From: Methanolinea sp.
Lineage (GTDB): Archaea > Halobacteriota > Methanomicrobia > Methanomicrobiales > Methanospirillaceae
Direction: 5' to 3'
Assembly: GCA_030055515.1 (NCBI GenBank)
Contig: JASFYI010000001.1
Location: forward strand, 248,001-312,000
Length of the DNA stretch: 64,000 nt
The translations under genes and the position numbers were made by a program. Shown piece by piece: positions 6,930 through 15,448 of this stretch (the stretch's first letter is position 1; each line of letters starts with the position of its first letter). The notes below the pieces were generated by a model that saw nothing but the letters and a program-made list of their open reading frames with translations, ran no database searches and had not been told where the DNA came from.

Positions 6930-9112
6930 TGGCGAGGCGCGAGACGAGGCAGGCGACCCTCGACGGCATCTTCGTCCCCCCGATGCCGCCCGTACGGACG
7001 TCGGACGGGCACATCCTCGAGTGGGACCGCCAGCGGATCGTCCGGCAGATCGTCGAGGAGACGAAGCTCGTCACCAAGTTCTACGGATACGAGAGCGCGA
7101 GCGAAGAGCTCGCGTCAGAGGTCGCGAGGCTCGTCGAGGAGAGGATACGGGCCCTGAAACTCCGCGCACTGAGCGGGCCCCTCATCAGGGAGATCGTCAA
7201 CATCACCCTGCTCGAGAAGGGGATGGTCCAGTACCGGAACGTCTGCACGCGCGTCGGGACGCCGGTGTACGACGCGCACCTGATCGACGTCGGTCGTGGA
7301 TTCGAGGCAAAGGACAACGCGAACCTCCAGGAGAACGCCGAGACCTCCCACAAGAAGAAGGCAGACAAGATCAGCAAGGAACAGTACCTCCTCCAGCTCC
7401 CGCCCCACCTCGCGGACCACCACCTCTCGGGCGACATCCACATCCACGACCTCGAGTACTTCGGGACGAGGCCGTTCTGCCAGGACTGGGACCTCCGCTA
7501 CTTCTTCTACTACGGCCTGATGCCCGACGGGAACGGGACGAAGGCATCGGTCGCCGGTCCCGCGAAGAGGGCCGAGGTCGCCGTCCTCCACGCCGTGAAG
7601 GCCCTCGGGAGTGCCCAGACGAACTTCGCGGGAGGGCAGGGATACTACAACTTCCTCACTTTCCTCGCGCCGTACTTCGAGGGGATGGACTACGGGCAGA
7701 TCAAGCAGCTCATGCAGATGTTCGTGTACGAGATGACCCAGATGATGGTCGCGAGGGGTGGCCAGCTCGTCTTCTCCTCCGTCCAGCTCAGCCCGGGCGT
7801 GCCCACGCTCTGGAAGGACAAGCCGTGCGTGTACCGCGGGATGGTCTGGGACGGGACGCGCGGGCCCCGCCGCACCTACGGGGAATTCGAGAGGGAGGTC
7901 CGCCTCCTCTTCAAGGCCCTCATGGAGGTGATGCTCGAGGGCGACGCGTGGGGAAAACCATTCTCCTTCCCGAAGCCCGAGATCAGCATCGAGCCTGACT
8001 TCATGGTGGAGGACGAGGCGTTCAACGAGGCGCACCCGGACCTCCCGACGTACCGCGACCTCTACCTCCTCTCGTTCGAGCTCGCGTCCAAGTTCGGCAC
8101 CCCCTACTACGACAACCAGATCCCCCTCTACAGGGGGGCGGGGAAGGGGATCTCGTGCTACCAGTGCTGCGCCTACCAGTTCTCGGCGGTCGCGGACAAG
8201 GACAGCGAATTCGAGGACAAGCTCTACTTCCGGGACGGGAAGCACTTCTCGATGGGCTCGTGGCAGGTCGTCTCCCTCAACTGTCCCCGGGCGGCGTACC
8301 GGGCAGGGGGCGACAACGAGAGGCTTTTTGCAGAGCTCCGTGCCCTGATGGACACCTGCGTGGAGGTCTTCAAGATAAAGCGACGCTGGCTCGAGACGAT
8401 ACGCGCCCAGGGCAGGATGCCGTTCGCGATGCAGCGTCCCCGGGACCCGGTCACCGGCGAGCGGGGGGCCGTCGCGGTCGACCTCGACAACCTCGTCTAC
8501 ACGATTGGGGTCGTCGGCGTGAACGAGATGGTCCAGCACCACACCGGTGCCCAGATGCACGAGTCGCGCGAGGCGTTCTCCCTCGCGGTCCTCGCGATGA
8601 CGAAGATGGAACTCTACGCAAAGGAGCTCTCCGAGCGGCACGGGATGACGATCGCGCTCGCGCGCACACCCGCGGAGACGACGGGCCAGAGGTTCGCGGT
8701 GGCCGACCTCCTCAACCCCGAGTTCAGGGAACACGCAAAGCGGGTCATCAAGGGGAACCTTGAAAAGGCGCTGTCGGAGCTCGGGAAGACGAGGGACCTC
8801 CCCATCTACTACACGAACGGGACGCACGTCGCACCGAACGCGCCGATCTCGCTCGCCGAGAGGATCGCGATAGAGCACGTCTTCTTCCCCATCGTCGACG
8901 GGGGGAACATCTTCCACATATGGCTCGGGGAATCGCGCCCTGACCCGCGGGGGCTCATGGAGATGGCCTTCAATCTCTGCAGGACGACGCAGATCGGGTA
9001 CTTCGCGTTCACCCGCGACCTCACGGTCTCCCTCCACCAGTTCAAGGAGTACCGCGGGGAGAAGGAAAGGGTTCAAGGCTGGGTCCCCGCGGGGTCACGC
9101 ATCAGCGCGTGA
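6929..9112 (+). CDS. nrdD: Anaerobic (class III) ribonucleoside-triphosphate reductase
   Basis: Makes deoxyribonucleotides from NTPs with a glycyl radical under anaerobic conditions. The 727 residues comprise an N-terminal ATP-cone-like region (about 15-100) and the 10-stranded barrel. Cys410, Cys413 and Cys414 (ISCYQCCAYQ) lie in the active-site region. The C-terminus carries RVQGW (714-718), whose Gly717 fits the radical glycine. The Cys-x2-Cys pairs of the zinc site that normally precedes this loop are not visible; the corresponding stretch reads TVSLHQFKEYRGEKE. The activase NrdG is not encoded in this window. Translation is coupled to the redoxin upstream. Confidence 0.93.
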   Translation: MARRETRQATLDGIFVPPMPPVRTSDGHILEWDRQRIVRQIVEETKLVTKFYGYESASEELASEVARLVEERIRALKLRALSGPLIREIVNITLLEKGMVQYRNVCTRVGTPVYDAHLIDVGRGFEAKDNANLQENAETSHKKKADKISKEQYLLQLPPHLADHHLSGDIHIHDLEYFGTRPFCQDWDLRYFFYYGLMPDGNGTKASVAGPAKRAEVAVLHAVKALGSAQTNFAGGQGYYNFLTFLAPYFEGMDYGQIKQLMQMFVYEMTQMMVARGGQLVFSSVQLSPGVPTLWKDKPCVYRGMVWDGTRGPRRTYGEFEREVRLLFKALMEVMLEGDAWGKPFSFPKPEISIEPDFMVEDEAFNEAHPDLPTYRDLYLLSFELASKFGTPYYDNQIPLYRGAGKGISCYQCCAYQFSAVADKDSEFEDKLYFRDGKHFSMGSWQVVSLNCPRAAYRAGGDNERLFAELRALMDTCVEVFKIKRRWLETIRAQGRMPFAMQRPRDPVTGERGAVAVDLDNLVYTIGVVGVNEMVQHHTGAQMHESREAFSLAVLAMTKMELYAKELSERHGMTIALARTPAETTGQRFAVADLLNPEFREHAKRVIKGNLEKALSELGKTRDLPIYYTNGTHVAPNAPISLAERIAIEHVFFPIVDGGNIFHIWLGESRPDPRGLMEMAFNLCRTTQIGYFAFTRDLTVSLHQFKEYRGEKERVQGWVPAGSRISA

Positions 9113-9178
9113 GGACACGCGCGGGGGAACGGGGATTGAGTTCCCGCACCCGCGGTGCTTCCCCCCCCCGGTGCTGTC

Positions 9179-9772
9179 TTACCCGCGGCCGCCGCGGGGG
9201 ACGAGCGCGTCGAGGATCCTGCCGACATCCGCTGCCGAAACGATCCTCGTCCCGATCCCCTCCATGTCCCTCACGTTATACCTGTGGATCTCCTCTGTCT
9301 GGGCAGCCACGGCGTCGTCGACGAGGTACACCTCGTAGTTGTACGCTGCCGCGTCAAAGACGGTCGTCCTCACGCAGTTTGGCGTCTGTATCCCGGTGAC
9401 GAAGATACAGGTGACCCCGAGCGACCGGAGGAGGAGGTCGAGGTCTGTCCCGAGGAATGCACTCATCCTCGTCTTCTCGATGGTGTATTCGCCGGGCGCG
9501 GGCTGTAGCTCGTCGATGACGGCGGCACCCCACGAGCCCCTGACCGCGAACGGGTGCTTGGAGAAGAGTTCACGCCTGAAGATCTCGACGTCCGAGCCAT
9601 CGCCCCTGTGCACCCGCAGGACGTGGATGACCGGGAATTGCCTCTCCCTGAAGGCACCGAGTACCTCACGCACTCGGGGGACGATAGCTTGCGCGCCCGC
9701 GATGCGGAGCGGCGACCCCTCCCGCACGAAGTCGTTCTGCATGTCTATCACGAGGAGCGCGGGGAGAACCAT
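9179..9772 (-). CDS. Isochorismatase-family cysteine hydrolase
   Basis: Rossmann-like hydrolase of the isochorismatase/nicotinamidase superfamily, 197 residues. The catalytic triad is visible: Asp10 (LLVIDMQNDF), Lys100 (IEKTRMSAF) and Cys133 (QTPNCVRTT), with the cis-peptide region VTGIQTPN before the nucleophile. Substrate cannot be fixed; nicotinamide or another small amide is plausible. The ATG at 9772 (preceded by GTGAG) is favoured over a GTG three codons upstream. It converges on nrdD and is divergent from the TauE-like permease. Confidence 0.85.
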   Translation of the reverse strand: MVLPALLVIDMQNDFVREGSPLRIAGAQAIVPRVREVLGAFRERQFPVIHVLRVHRGDGSDVEIFRRELFSKHPFAVRGSWGAAVIDELQPAPGEYTIEKTRMSAFLGTDLDLLLRSLGVTCIFVTGIQTPNCVRTTVFDAAAYNYEVYLVDDAVAAQTEEIHRYNVRDMEGIGTRIVSAADVGRILDALVPRGGRG

Positions 9773-9845
9773 GGATCTCACGTACCTGTGATATACCCCG
9801 CCGGTGAAAATAATGTGAGCTCATGGACCGCGCGGGGGACCCGGG

Positions 9846-10649
9846 ATGGAGCCTGCCGTAGAACTGGCGATCCTCGCACTGACCGGTCTCTTCGCGGGGC
9901 TCTGCTCCGGCCTCCTCGGTGTGGGTGGGGGGTTCCTCATGACCCCCGTCCTCTACTGGCTCTTTTCCGCCGGCGGGACAGGAGAGACACTCGCGACCCG
10001 CGTCGCGTTCGGGACCTCCCTTGCGGTGATGGTCCCCACGATGGTGAGCGGGACTCTTGGCCACCACGGGAAGGGCGCGGTCGACTGGGGTGCCGCGGTC
10101 CCCCTCGCTGCCGGCGCGGTCCTTGGGGGCCTTGCGGGTGGGACCCTCGCTGCGCACCTGCCGGGCAGCATCCTGCGCGGGATCTTCGGGATCCTCGTCA
10201 TCGCGATGGCGGTCAGGATGGCGTGGCACGGGGGAGGGGAAACGCGCCAGGCGCGCGCGGGCTCGGGGGTGACGTACGCCGTTGTGGGCGTGTGCATCGG
10301 GACCGTGTCGGGCCTCGCGGGGATAGGGGGCGGGGTCCTCCTCGTCCCCGTCCTCGTCACCGCCTTTGGGTTCCCGATTCACGTCGCGGTCGGGACTTCG
10401 TCCGCCTGCCTCGTCTTCTCGTCCTCCGCGGCGGTGATAGCATACATCTTCCACGGGCTCGGCGTGCAGGGCCTGCCCGCGGGGTCTCTTGGGTACGTCT
10501 ACCTCCCCGCGTGGGCGGTGCTCGCCGCGGTGACGGTCCCGCTCTCGCGGCTCGGCGTCCGCGTCGCGCACGCGTGCCGCCCCGGCCTTCTCCGGGGAAT
10601 CTTTGCAATCGTGTTGGTCGCGATCGGCCTGTCGATGCTGTGCAGCTGA
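9846..10649 (+). CDS. TauE/SafE-family permease
   Basis: A 267-residue integral membrane protein with about eight hydrophobic segments in two repeats of four. It contains the family's glycine-rich GLCSGLLGVGGGFLMTPVL near the N-terminus and its echo GLAGIGGGVLLVPVL at the start of the second half. The family exports sulfite, sulfoacetate or related anions across the cytoplasmic membrane; this member's substrate is unknown. An AAAATAAT promoter-like sequence lies about 35 bp before the ATG. No partner gene clarifies the role. Confidence 0.85.
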   Translation: MEPAVELAILALTGLFAGLCSGLLGVGGGFLMTPVLYWLFSAGGTGETLATRVAFGTSLAVMVPTMVSGTLGHHGKGAVDWGAAVPLAAGAVLGGLAGGTLAAHLPGSILRGIFGILVIAMAVRMAWHGGGETRQARAGSGVTYAVVGVCIGTVSGLAGIGGGVLLVPVLVTAFGFPIHVAVGTSSACLVFSSSAAVIAYIFHGLGVQGLPAGSLGYVYLPAWAVLAAVTVPLSRLGVRVAHACRPGLLRGIFAIVLVAIGLSMLCS

Positions 10650-10751
10650 CTTCCCACTGCGATTCCCGCGGCTCCGGGCGTTGGAAGAGCAAAAATGCAT
10701 GGTGCGCGGACCCGGCCCGGCCGGCTCCCTCTAACGGGAACATGCTCGAGC

Positions 10752-10761
10752 AAAAAAAGAA
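10752..10761 (-). terminator. U-tract terminator of the Hsp20-like gene
   Basis: On the minus strand the RNA reads CUUCUUUUUUUG about 35 nt after the Hsp20-like stop. A seven-U run after the stop matches the oligo-U termination signal of archaeal RNA polymerase. The 144-bp convergent gap contains no gene. Confidence 0.5.
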
Positions 10762-10793
10762 GGTGCGTGGTATCCTTTGAGGATTTCCCGGTC

Positions 10794-11228
10794 CTAGCTT
10801 GCGCCCGGCGCCGCGCTCTTCCTCGGCGCTTTCTTCTTCAGGATGACGTCGAGGACACCGTGCCGTACCTGGTAGAAGCTGTGGACGACGTCGATGCTGC
10901 ACGGGAGGGGGACGTGGATGCGCCTCTCGTTCACGACGATGTGGAGGGAATCGGTCGATATGTCTGCGTACGGGGCGGTGTGGAGCGTGGGGGGGAGCCT
11001 CGCGGTGACGAAGAGGACATCGGGGGAATCGATGACCTCGATCGGGACGTGGGAATCTTCCACCGTGATCTTTGGATTCTTCGCGAAGAACGGCGTCCCC
11101 CCGTGCGTGATGATGGTGCAGCCTATGATGCGGGCATTCTCCTCCTGGGGGAGGTTGTGGAGGAGGTCCTCGACCATCTTCGCGATCTTCTTGATCATCT
11201 CGTCGTACGGATTCTCAGTACTGGGCAT
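10794..11228 (-). CDS. Hsp20/alpha-crystallin-like protein
   Basis: A 144-residue protein with an N-terminal amphipathic region (about 1-50) and a beta-sandwich ending VRHGVLDVILKKK, which corresponds to the G-V-L-x-V-x-L strand motif of small heat-shock proteins. It is more divergent than the second Hsp20 in this window. The start ATG lies inside the end of the upstream winged-helix gene (14-nt overlap), so the pair is translationally coupled and the regulator may sense or control this chaperone. An in-frame GTG three codons earlier is the alternative start. Confidence 0.7.
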   Translation of the reverse strand: MPSTENPYDEMIKKIAKMVEDLLHNLPQEENARIIGCTIITHGGTPFFAKNPKITVEDSHVPIEVIDSPDVLFVTARLPPTLHTAPYADISTDSLHIVVNERRIHVPLPCSIDVVHSFYQVRHGVLDVILKKKAPRKSAAPGAS

Positions 11229-11835
11229 TGGAACCACACAGGCGGTACGTCTCTCCGGCCTGCTCGATGATATGTTTCCCCTTCAGTATCTCAAGGTTAT
11301 CGGACACGGCATCGGGCGGGGCGTCCGTGAGGTCAGAGAGCTCCTCGCGGGAGAGGTCGCAGTGGGCGAGGCTTATGAGGATGTCTGTCTGGAGGTCGTT
11401 CCCGAGCGTTGCCTTGCCGAGGAGGCTGATCTCCCTGATCTGCCTGTCGATGTCTTCCTCGAGGTTCTTTAGGTTTTCCACGAGCTCCTCGCGCGTCTCG
11501 ATCATCTTGCGCAGCTGCAGGAGGGCCGACCGGAGTTTCTGGAACTCGTCCTTCGCGGTGACCGGCGCGTGGTCACGCTTGAGGAGGCGGATCATCACGT
11601 CGATGTCGTTTGCGAGGTAGTAGTACTTCCGCCGCCTCTCGTCCATCCGGAAGGAGAGTATCTCCTCCCTCTCCATTATCTGGAGGTGCTCGATGACCGC
11701 TTTCGGCGAGAGCATCAACCTGTCGGAAATCTCCGTCACAAAACAGGGTTTCTGCCTCAGGAGATCGATGATCCGCCTCCGGTTCCGGTTTCCAAGGATG
11801 TCGAGGAGCCTTGCGACCTCTACCCGGTCGAGCAT
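11215..11835 (-). CDS. ArsR-like winged-helix transcriptional regulator
   Basis: A 206-residue DNA-binding protein. The N-terminal winged helix (about 3-70) contains ILGNRNRRRIIDLL and the recognition segment LSPKAVIEHLQIME. A long charged helix (about 90-135) is probably a coiled-coil dimerisation element, and a C-terminal region (145-200) resembles a second small helix-turn-helix (LSDLTDAPPDAVSDNLEIL). The ATG at 11835 is preferred because TTTAAATA lies about 27 bp upstream, giving a leaderless mRNA; an ATG at 11856 would fall upstream of that start. A short inverted repeat TAAC-N5-GTTA overlaps the start, a possible autoregulatory site. Confidence 0.8.
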   Translation of the reverse strand: MLDRVEVARLLDILGNRNRRRIIDLLRQKPCFVTEISDRLMLSPKAVIEHLQIMEREEILSFRMDERRRKYYYLANDIDVMIRLLKRDHAPVTAKDEFQKLRSALLQLRKMIETREELVENLKNLEEDIDRQIREISLLGKATLGNDLQTDILISLAHCDLSREELSDLTDAPPDAVSDNLEILKGKHIIEQAGETYRLCGSNAQY

Positions 11836-11855
11836 TATTAACTTTATGTTAGTCA

Positions 11856-11872
11856 TCCCTATATTTAAATTA
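11856..11872 (-). promoter_or_regulatory. TATA box of the winged-helix/Hsp20 operon
   Basis: Minus strand AATTTAAATATAG, centred about 27 bp from the ATG at 11835, the spacing expected for leaderless archaeal transcription. It decides the start chosen for the regulator. Confidence 0.5.
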
Positions 11873-11961
11873 TCCCCACGCGGCGGCGACCATCGGCCAT
11901 TCGGGAAGCCCGTGGAATAGCGGGAGGAAGGGAGGAAAAGGGGAGTGCAGGGAGTCCTCTT

Positions 11962-13428
11962 TCAGTCCGTTATCCGGTAGTTCGGGGCCTCGTCGGTGAT
12001 GAGGATGTTGTGGGGGTGGCTCTCGGTGTGACCCGCGGCCGTGATTCTGACGAAGGTCGTCTTCTCGTGCATCTCCCGTATCGTCTGGGAGCCGGTGTAG
12101 CCCATCGCTGCCTTCAGCCCCCCGACGAGCTGGTACACGACCTCCGAGACGCTCCCCACGTACGGGGTCACGCCCTCGACACCCTCGGGGACGAACTTCG
12201 TCTTCCCGATCTCCCTCTTCTGGAAGTACCTGTCACTCGAGACACCGCCGCTCATCGCGCCGAGTGACCCCATCCCCCTGTACTGCTTGTACCGCCGTCC
12301 CTTCATCGTGATGATCCGCCCGGGGGACTCGTCGGTTCCCGCAAAGAGGCTCCCTATCATCACCGAGTCCGCGCCGGCAGCGATGGCCTTCGCGACGTCA
12401 CCGCTGTACCGGATCCCGCCGTCCGCGATGAGGGGGATGCCCGTTCCCCTGATCGCGTCCGCGACCGTCGCGATCGCGGTCACCTGCGGGATCCCCACGC
12501 CCGCGACGATGCGGGTCGTGCAGATCGACCCGGGGCCAATCCCGACCTTGAGGCCGTCCACGGTGTCCATCAGGTCCTCCGCGGCGCGGGCGGTCGCGAT
12601 GTTCCCCGCGATCACGTCTGCCTTCACGCTCCCCTTGATGTCCCTAACGGACCTGACCACGTTCTGGTTGTGCCCGTGGGCGCAGTCGACGACGAGGGCA
12701 TCCGCACCGCACTCGTCGAGCCTGATTGCCCTCTCGAAGTCGAACGGGCCGACGGCCGCGGCCACCCGGAGCCTCTTTTCCCTGTCGCGGGTCGCGTTGG
12801 GGTACTGCTTCTTCTCGAGGATGTCCTGCATCGTGATGATCCCGATGAGCCGCCCCGAAGAATCGACCACCGGGAGGCGTTCGACCTTGTTCGTGTACAT
12901 GATCTCGAGGGCCTGCTCCATGGAGATGTCCTCGCTCGCCGTGATGGGTTCCCTCGTCATGATGGCCCGCACGCTCTCGCTCCCGCGGCGCGCCGCGATC
13001 CCCCGCACGTCCCTCCTGCTCACGATCCCCACGATCTTCCCGTCCTCGACGACGGGGACACCACCGATCCCGTGCTCGACCATGAGGCGCTCGACCTCTG
13101 CGACGCTCATCTCAGGGCCGACGGAGAGGACCTTCCTCTCGATGAGCTGCTCTGACTCCTTGACGCGGAGGACCTCGGCGACCTCCTGCTCGGGGGACAT
13201 GTTCCTGTGGATGACGCCTATCCCCCCCTCCCTCGCGAGTGCGATCGCCATCGCGGACTCCGTCACGGTATCCATCGCCGCGCTCACGAGGGGGATGTTC
13301 ATCGGGATATTGCGGGAGAAAAACGTCCGCGTGTCTGCCTCGTTTGGCTCGACGCGGGACGATGCCGGGACGAGCAGGACGTCGTCGAACGTGAGGGCGA
13401 GGGGCGCATCGAGCTTCTCCGTGAACAT
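11962..13428 (-). CDS. guaB: Inosine-5'-monophosphate dehydrogenase
   Basis: Oxidises IMP to XMP with NAD+, the committed step of GMP synthesis. The 488 residues comprise a TIM barrel split by two CBS domains at about 95-205 (for example RRDVRGIA and GRLIGIITMQDIL). The phosphate/active-site loop is GPGSICTTRIVAGVG with catalytic Cys303, and the flap YRGMGSLGAM follows. CBS domains in this enzyme bind purine nucleotides and tune activity. It starts 3 bp after the stop of mfnB, so the two are probably co-transcribed. Confidence 0.96.
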   Translation of the reverse strand: MFTEKLDAPLALTFDDVLLVPASSRVEPNEADTRTFFSRNIPMNIPLVSAAMDTVTESAMAIALAREGGIGVIHRNMSPEQEVAEVLRVKESEQLIERKVLSVGPEMSVAEVERLMVEHGIGGVPVVEDGKIVGIVSRRDVRGIAARRGSESVRAIMTREPITASEDISMEQALEIMYTNKVERLPVVDSSGRLIGIITMQDILEKKQYPNATRDREKRLRVAAAVGPFDFERAIRLDECGADALVVDCAHGHNQNVVRSVRDIKGSVKADVIAGNIATARAAEDLMDTVDGLKVGIGPGSICTTRIVAGVGIPQVTAIATVADAIRGTGIPLIADGGIRYSGDVAKAIAAGADSVMIGSLFAGTDESPGRIITMKGRRYKQYRGMGSLGAMSGGVSSDRYFQKREIGKTKFVPEGVEGVTPYVGSVSEVVYQLVGGLKAAMGYTGSQTIREMHEKTTFVRITAAGHTESHPHNILITDEAPNYRITD

Positions 13429-13431
13429 GGG

Positions 13432-14118
13432 TCAGTGCACCATCCGCGCAAGTCTCTCCACGAGTTCTTCCCTTATCCCAGACGACCGATCCCCGCCACA
13501 GACCATCCCCCTGACACCGATGATGTCCGGGCCGATTCGCCTGATGGCCGGGAGGTCGTCGAAGGAAAGCGATCCCGCGATTGCCGTCTGGAGACCGGAT
13601 CTCCTGTTCACCGCGCAGAACTCCGCGAGTTCCCCCTCGCCCATGAAGGAGAGGGTGCTCTTCCCGTCCTTTATCCCCGTGTCGACCATGGCCACGTCGG
13701 CCCCCTCCCTCGCGGCGAGGGGTGCGACCTCGAGGGGGGAGATGGTCCCGAGGCGGGAGTAATCGGAGTAGCTCGCGACGACGACCTTCTTTTCGGGGAA
13801 TTCGTCCTTGACGGCCCTGACAACGGCCCTGATGAGCTCTGCGGCCCGCGACGCGCCGTCGAACATCAGCCCCACTTTCACGTAGTCGGCGCCGGCGCAC
13901 GCGGCCCCGTACGCGGCAAGCGCGGCACAGCCGGGTTTGAAATCGAAGTCTCCTATCGCTGCACTGACTGGCTTTGCCGCGAGTGCCTTGATGGTCCTGA
14001 TAACCCAGGGGAAGTTCGCTCCGAGTGATCCTTCTGCGGGATTTTTCACGTCGATGATATCAGCGGCAAGAGAACGTTTCGCTTCGTCGATGTCCCTCGG
14101 GCTGACCAGCAATTGCAT
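13432..14118 (-). CDS. mfnB: (5-formylfuran-3-yl)methyl phosphate synthase (methanofuran biosynthesis)
   Basis: Condenses two glyceraldehyde-3-phosphate molecules into the furan precursor of methanofuran, the C1 carrier of the first methanogenesis step. The 228-residue TIM-barrel protein shows the conserved lysines in DIIDVKNPAEGSLGA (Lys25) and VDTGIKDGKS (Lys150). It marks the organism as a methanogen or close relative. It is divergent from the HisA-like gene across a 44-bp AT-rich spacer and is followed immediately by guaB. Confidence 0.93.
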   Translation of the reverse strand: MQLLVSPRDIDEAKRSLAADIIDVKNPAEGSLGANFPWVIRTIKALAAKPVSAAIGDFDFKPGCAALAAYGAACAGADYVKVGLMFDGASRAAELIRAVVRAVKDEFPEKKVVVASYSDYSRLGTISPLEVAPLAAREGADVAMVDTGIKDGKSTLSFMGEGELAEFCAVNRRSGLQTAIAGSLSFDDLPAIRRIGPDIIGVRGMVCGGDRSSGIREELVERLARMVH

Positions 14119-14162
14119 AGGATTTAATGATTCTGCTATCTAATAGTGATTACGTTTCCCCC

Positions 14163-14834
14163 ATGGACCTGTTCCTCGCGATTGACCTGAAGGGTGGACT
14201 CGTGGTCCACGGGTCATCCGGCCAAAGGGAGAAGTACCGTCCCCTCACGTGGGGGCTCTCCCCGACGGCGGAACCCGAAGGCTACGTGAGGAACCTCTCC
14301 CCGCGGAAAATCTACGTCGCGGACCTCGACAGGATCGCGGGGACCGGCGACAACACGGGGACGGCGCTCGCGCTCGCGAGGATGGTCCGCGGGTGCCTCC
14401 TCGACCGCGGGGCTCACGGCCCCGGGGACTTCCTGCACGATCCCTTCGTGACCGACGTCGCGTCGACGGAGTCGTCGCGGGTCGACCTCTCCCTGTACCC
14501 TTCGGGATTCCTCTCGGTCGACATCCGGGAGGGGAGGGTGATCCCCTCCGGGGCAGATCCGCGGACCATACTCTCGGAGGCCGATTCGTGGAACTTCTCG
14601 GGCGCGATCGTCCTTGACGTCGGCGCTGTCGGGACGGGGAGGGGCCTTGACCTCCCGCTGCTCGGGAGGCTCCGCGGAGCGTATGGGAGGACACTCCTTT
14701 ACGGCGGGGGCATCGCCGGAGCGGCAGACCTCGACACACTCGCCTCAATCGGTTTCGACGGGGCGATCGTCTCCACCGCGGTCCACAGGGGGCAGGTCCC
14801 GGTCGGTGCGGTGAGGAGGGGCAGATGGTCCTAG
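14163..14834 (+). CDS. HisA/HisF-like TIM-barrel protein
   Basis: A 223-residue protein with the HisA-type opening MDLFLAIDLKGGLVVHG and the late barrel glycine motif LLYGGGIAGAADL. It belongs to the HisA/HisF-like family of methanogens rather than being the ProFAR isomerase itself, since the central catalytic region is divergent. The ATG at 14163 begins the conserved first strand; a start 12 codons earlier would add a tail from within the divergent promoter. It faces mfnB, which may hint at a role near methanofuran synthesis, but this is inference. Its end overlaps tmk by 10 nt. Confidence 0.75.
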   Translation: MDLFLAIDLKGGLVVHGSSGQREKYRPLTWGLSPTAEPEGYVRNLSPRKIYVADLDRIAGTGDNTGTALALARMVRGCLLDRGAHGPGDFLHDPFVTDVASTESSRVDLSLYPSGFLSVDIREGRVIPSGADPRTILSEADSWNFSGAIVLDVGAVGTGRGLDLPLLGRLRGAYGRTLLYGGGIAGAADLDTLASIGFDGAIVSTAVHRGQVPVGAVRRGRWS

Positions 14835-15448
14835 TCACGCTCGAGGGGATCGACGGGAGCGGCAAGACCACCCTCCTCTCCGCGCTCGAAAAGTCCCTCT
14901 CGGACCTCTCCCCCGTGATCACCCGGGAGCCGGGGGCGACCTGGATCGGGGACCAGGTGAGGAGGGCAATCGCCGAGAGGATCGACCCCGTCGCCGAGGC
15001 CCTCCTCTTTGCCGCGGACCACGCCGCCCACCTCGCGTCGGTCATCCGCCCCGCCCTCGCGGAAGGGCGCCTCGTCATCTCCGACAGGTACACGGACAGC
15101 AGGTACGCGTACCAGTCCGCGACGCTCGAGGGAATCGTCCCGGACCCGCTGGGGTGGCTCAAGTCCGTCCACGACGGCTGGACTGTACCGCCCGACAGGA
15201 CGGTCCTCCTCGTCCTTCCGGTCAGGGAAGCGCTCGCCCGGAAGGCGGGCGCGGGCAGGCGGGAACACTTCGAGGATTCCGCCCTCCTCGAGCGCGTGCA
15301 GGAGAATTACCTAGAGCTCGCGCAACGGGAACCTTCCCGGTTCCTCGTCGTCGACGCCGCGCAACCGGCGGAAAAGATCCACTCCCTCGTCTCTGCCGCG
15401 GTCAGGGAGTGGCATGGATCGTCACGATCACGCCGTCGACGACCCTGA
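14825..15448 (+). CDS. tmk: Thymidylate kinase
   Basis: Phosphorylates dTMP to dTDP. The 207-residue protein has the P-loop GIDGSGKTT (8-16), the DR motif [12 protein letters not shown] with the family's thymidine-contacting residues, and an Arg-rich LID region ([11 protein letters not shown]). The start overlaps the HisA-like gene by 10 nt. The 3' end overlaps the convergent valS by 47 bp; the last residues (SRSRRRRP) are read from that shared stretch and are probably a lineage-specific tail. Confidence 0.93.
   Translation: MVLVTLEGIDGSGKTTLLSALEKSLSDLSPVITREPGATWIGDQVRRAIAERIDPVAEALLFAADHAAHLASVIRPALAEGRLVISDRYTDSRYAYQSATLEGIVPDPLGWLKSVHDGWTVPPDRTVLLVLPVREALARKAGAGRREHFEDSALLERVQENYLELAQREPSRFLVVDAAQPAEKIHSLVSAAVREWHGSSRSRRRRP

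Noticed and set aside
7115-9076. Long open frame (653 codons) on the minus strand inside nrdD
   Set aside because: It is a shadow of nrdD: high GC removes stop codons; its translation is low-complexity Arg/Glu/Val-rich and matches no family.
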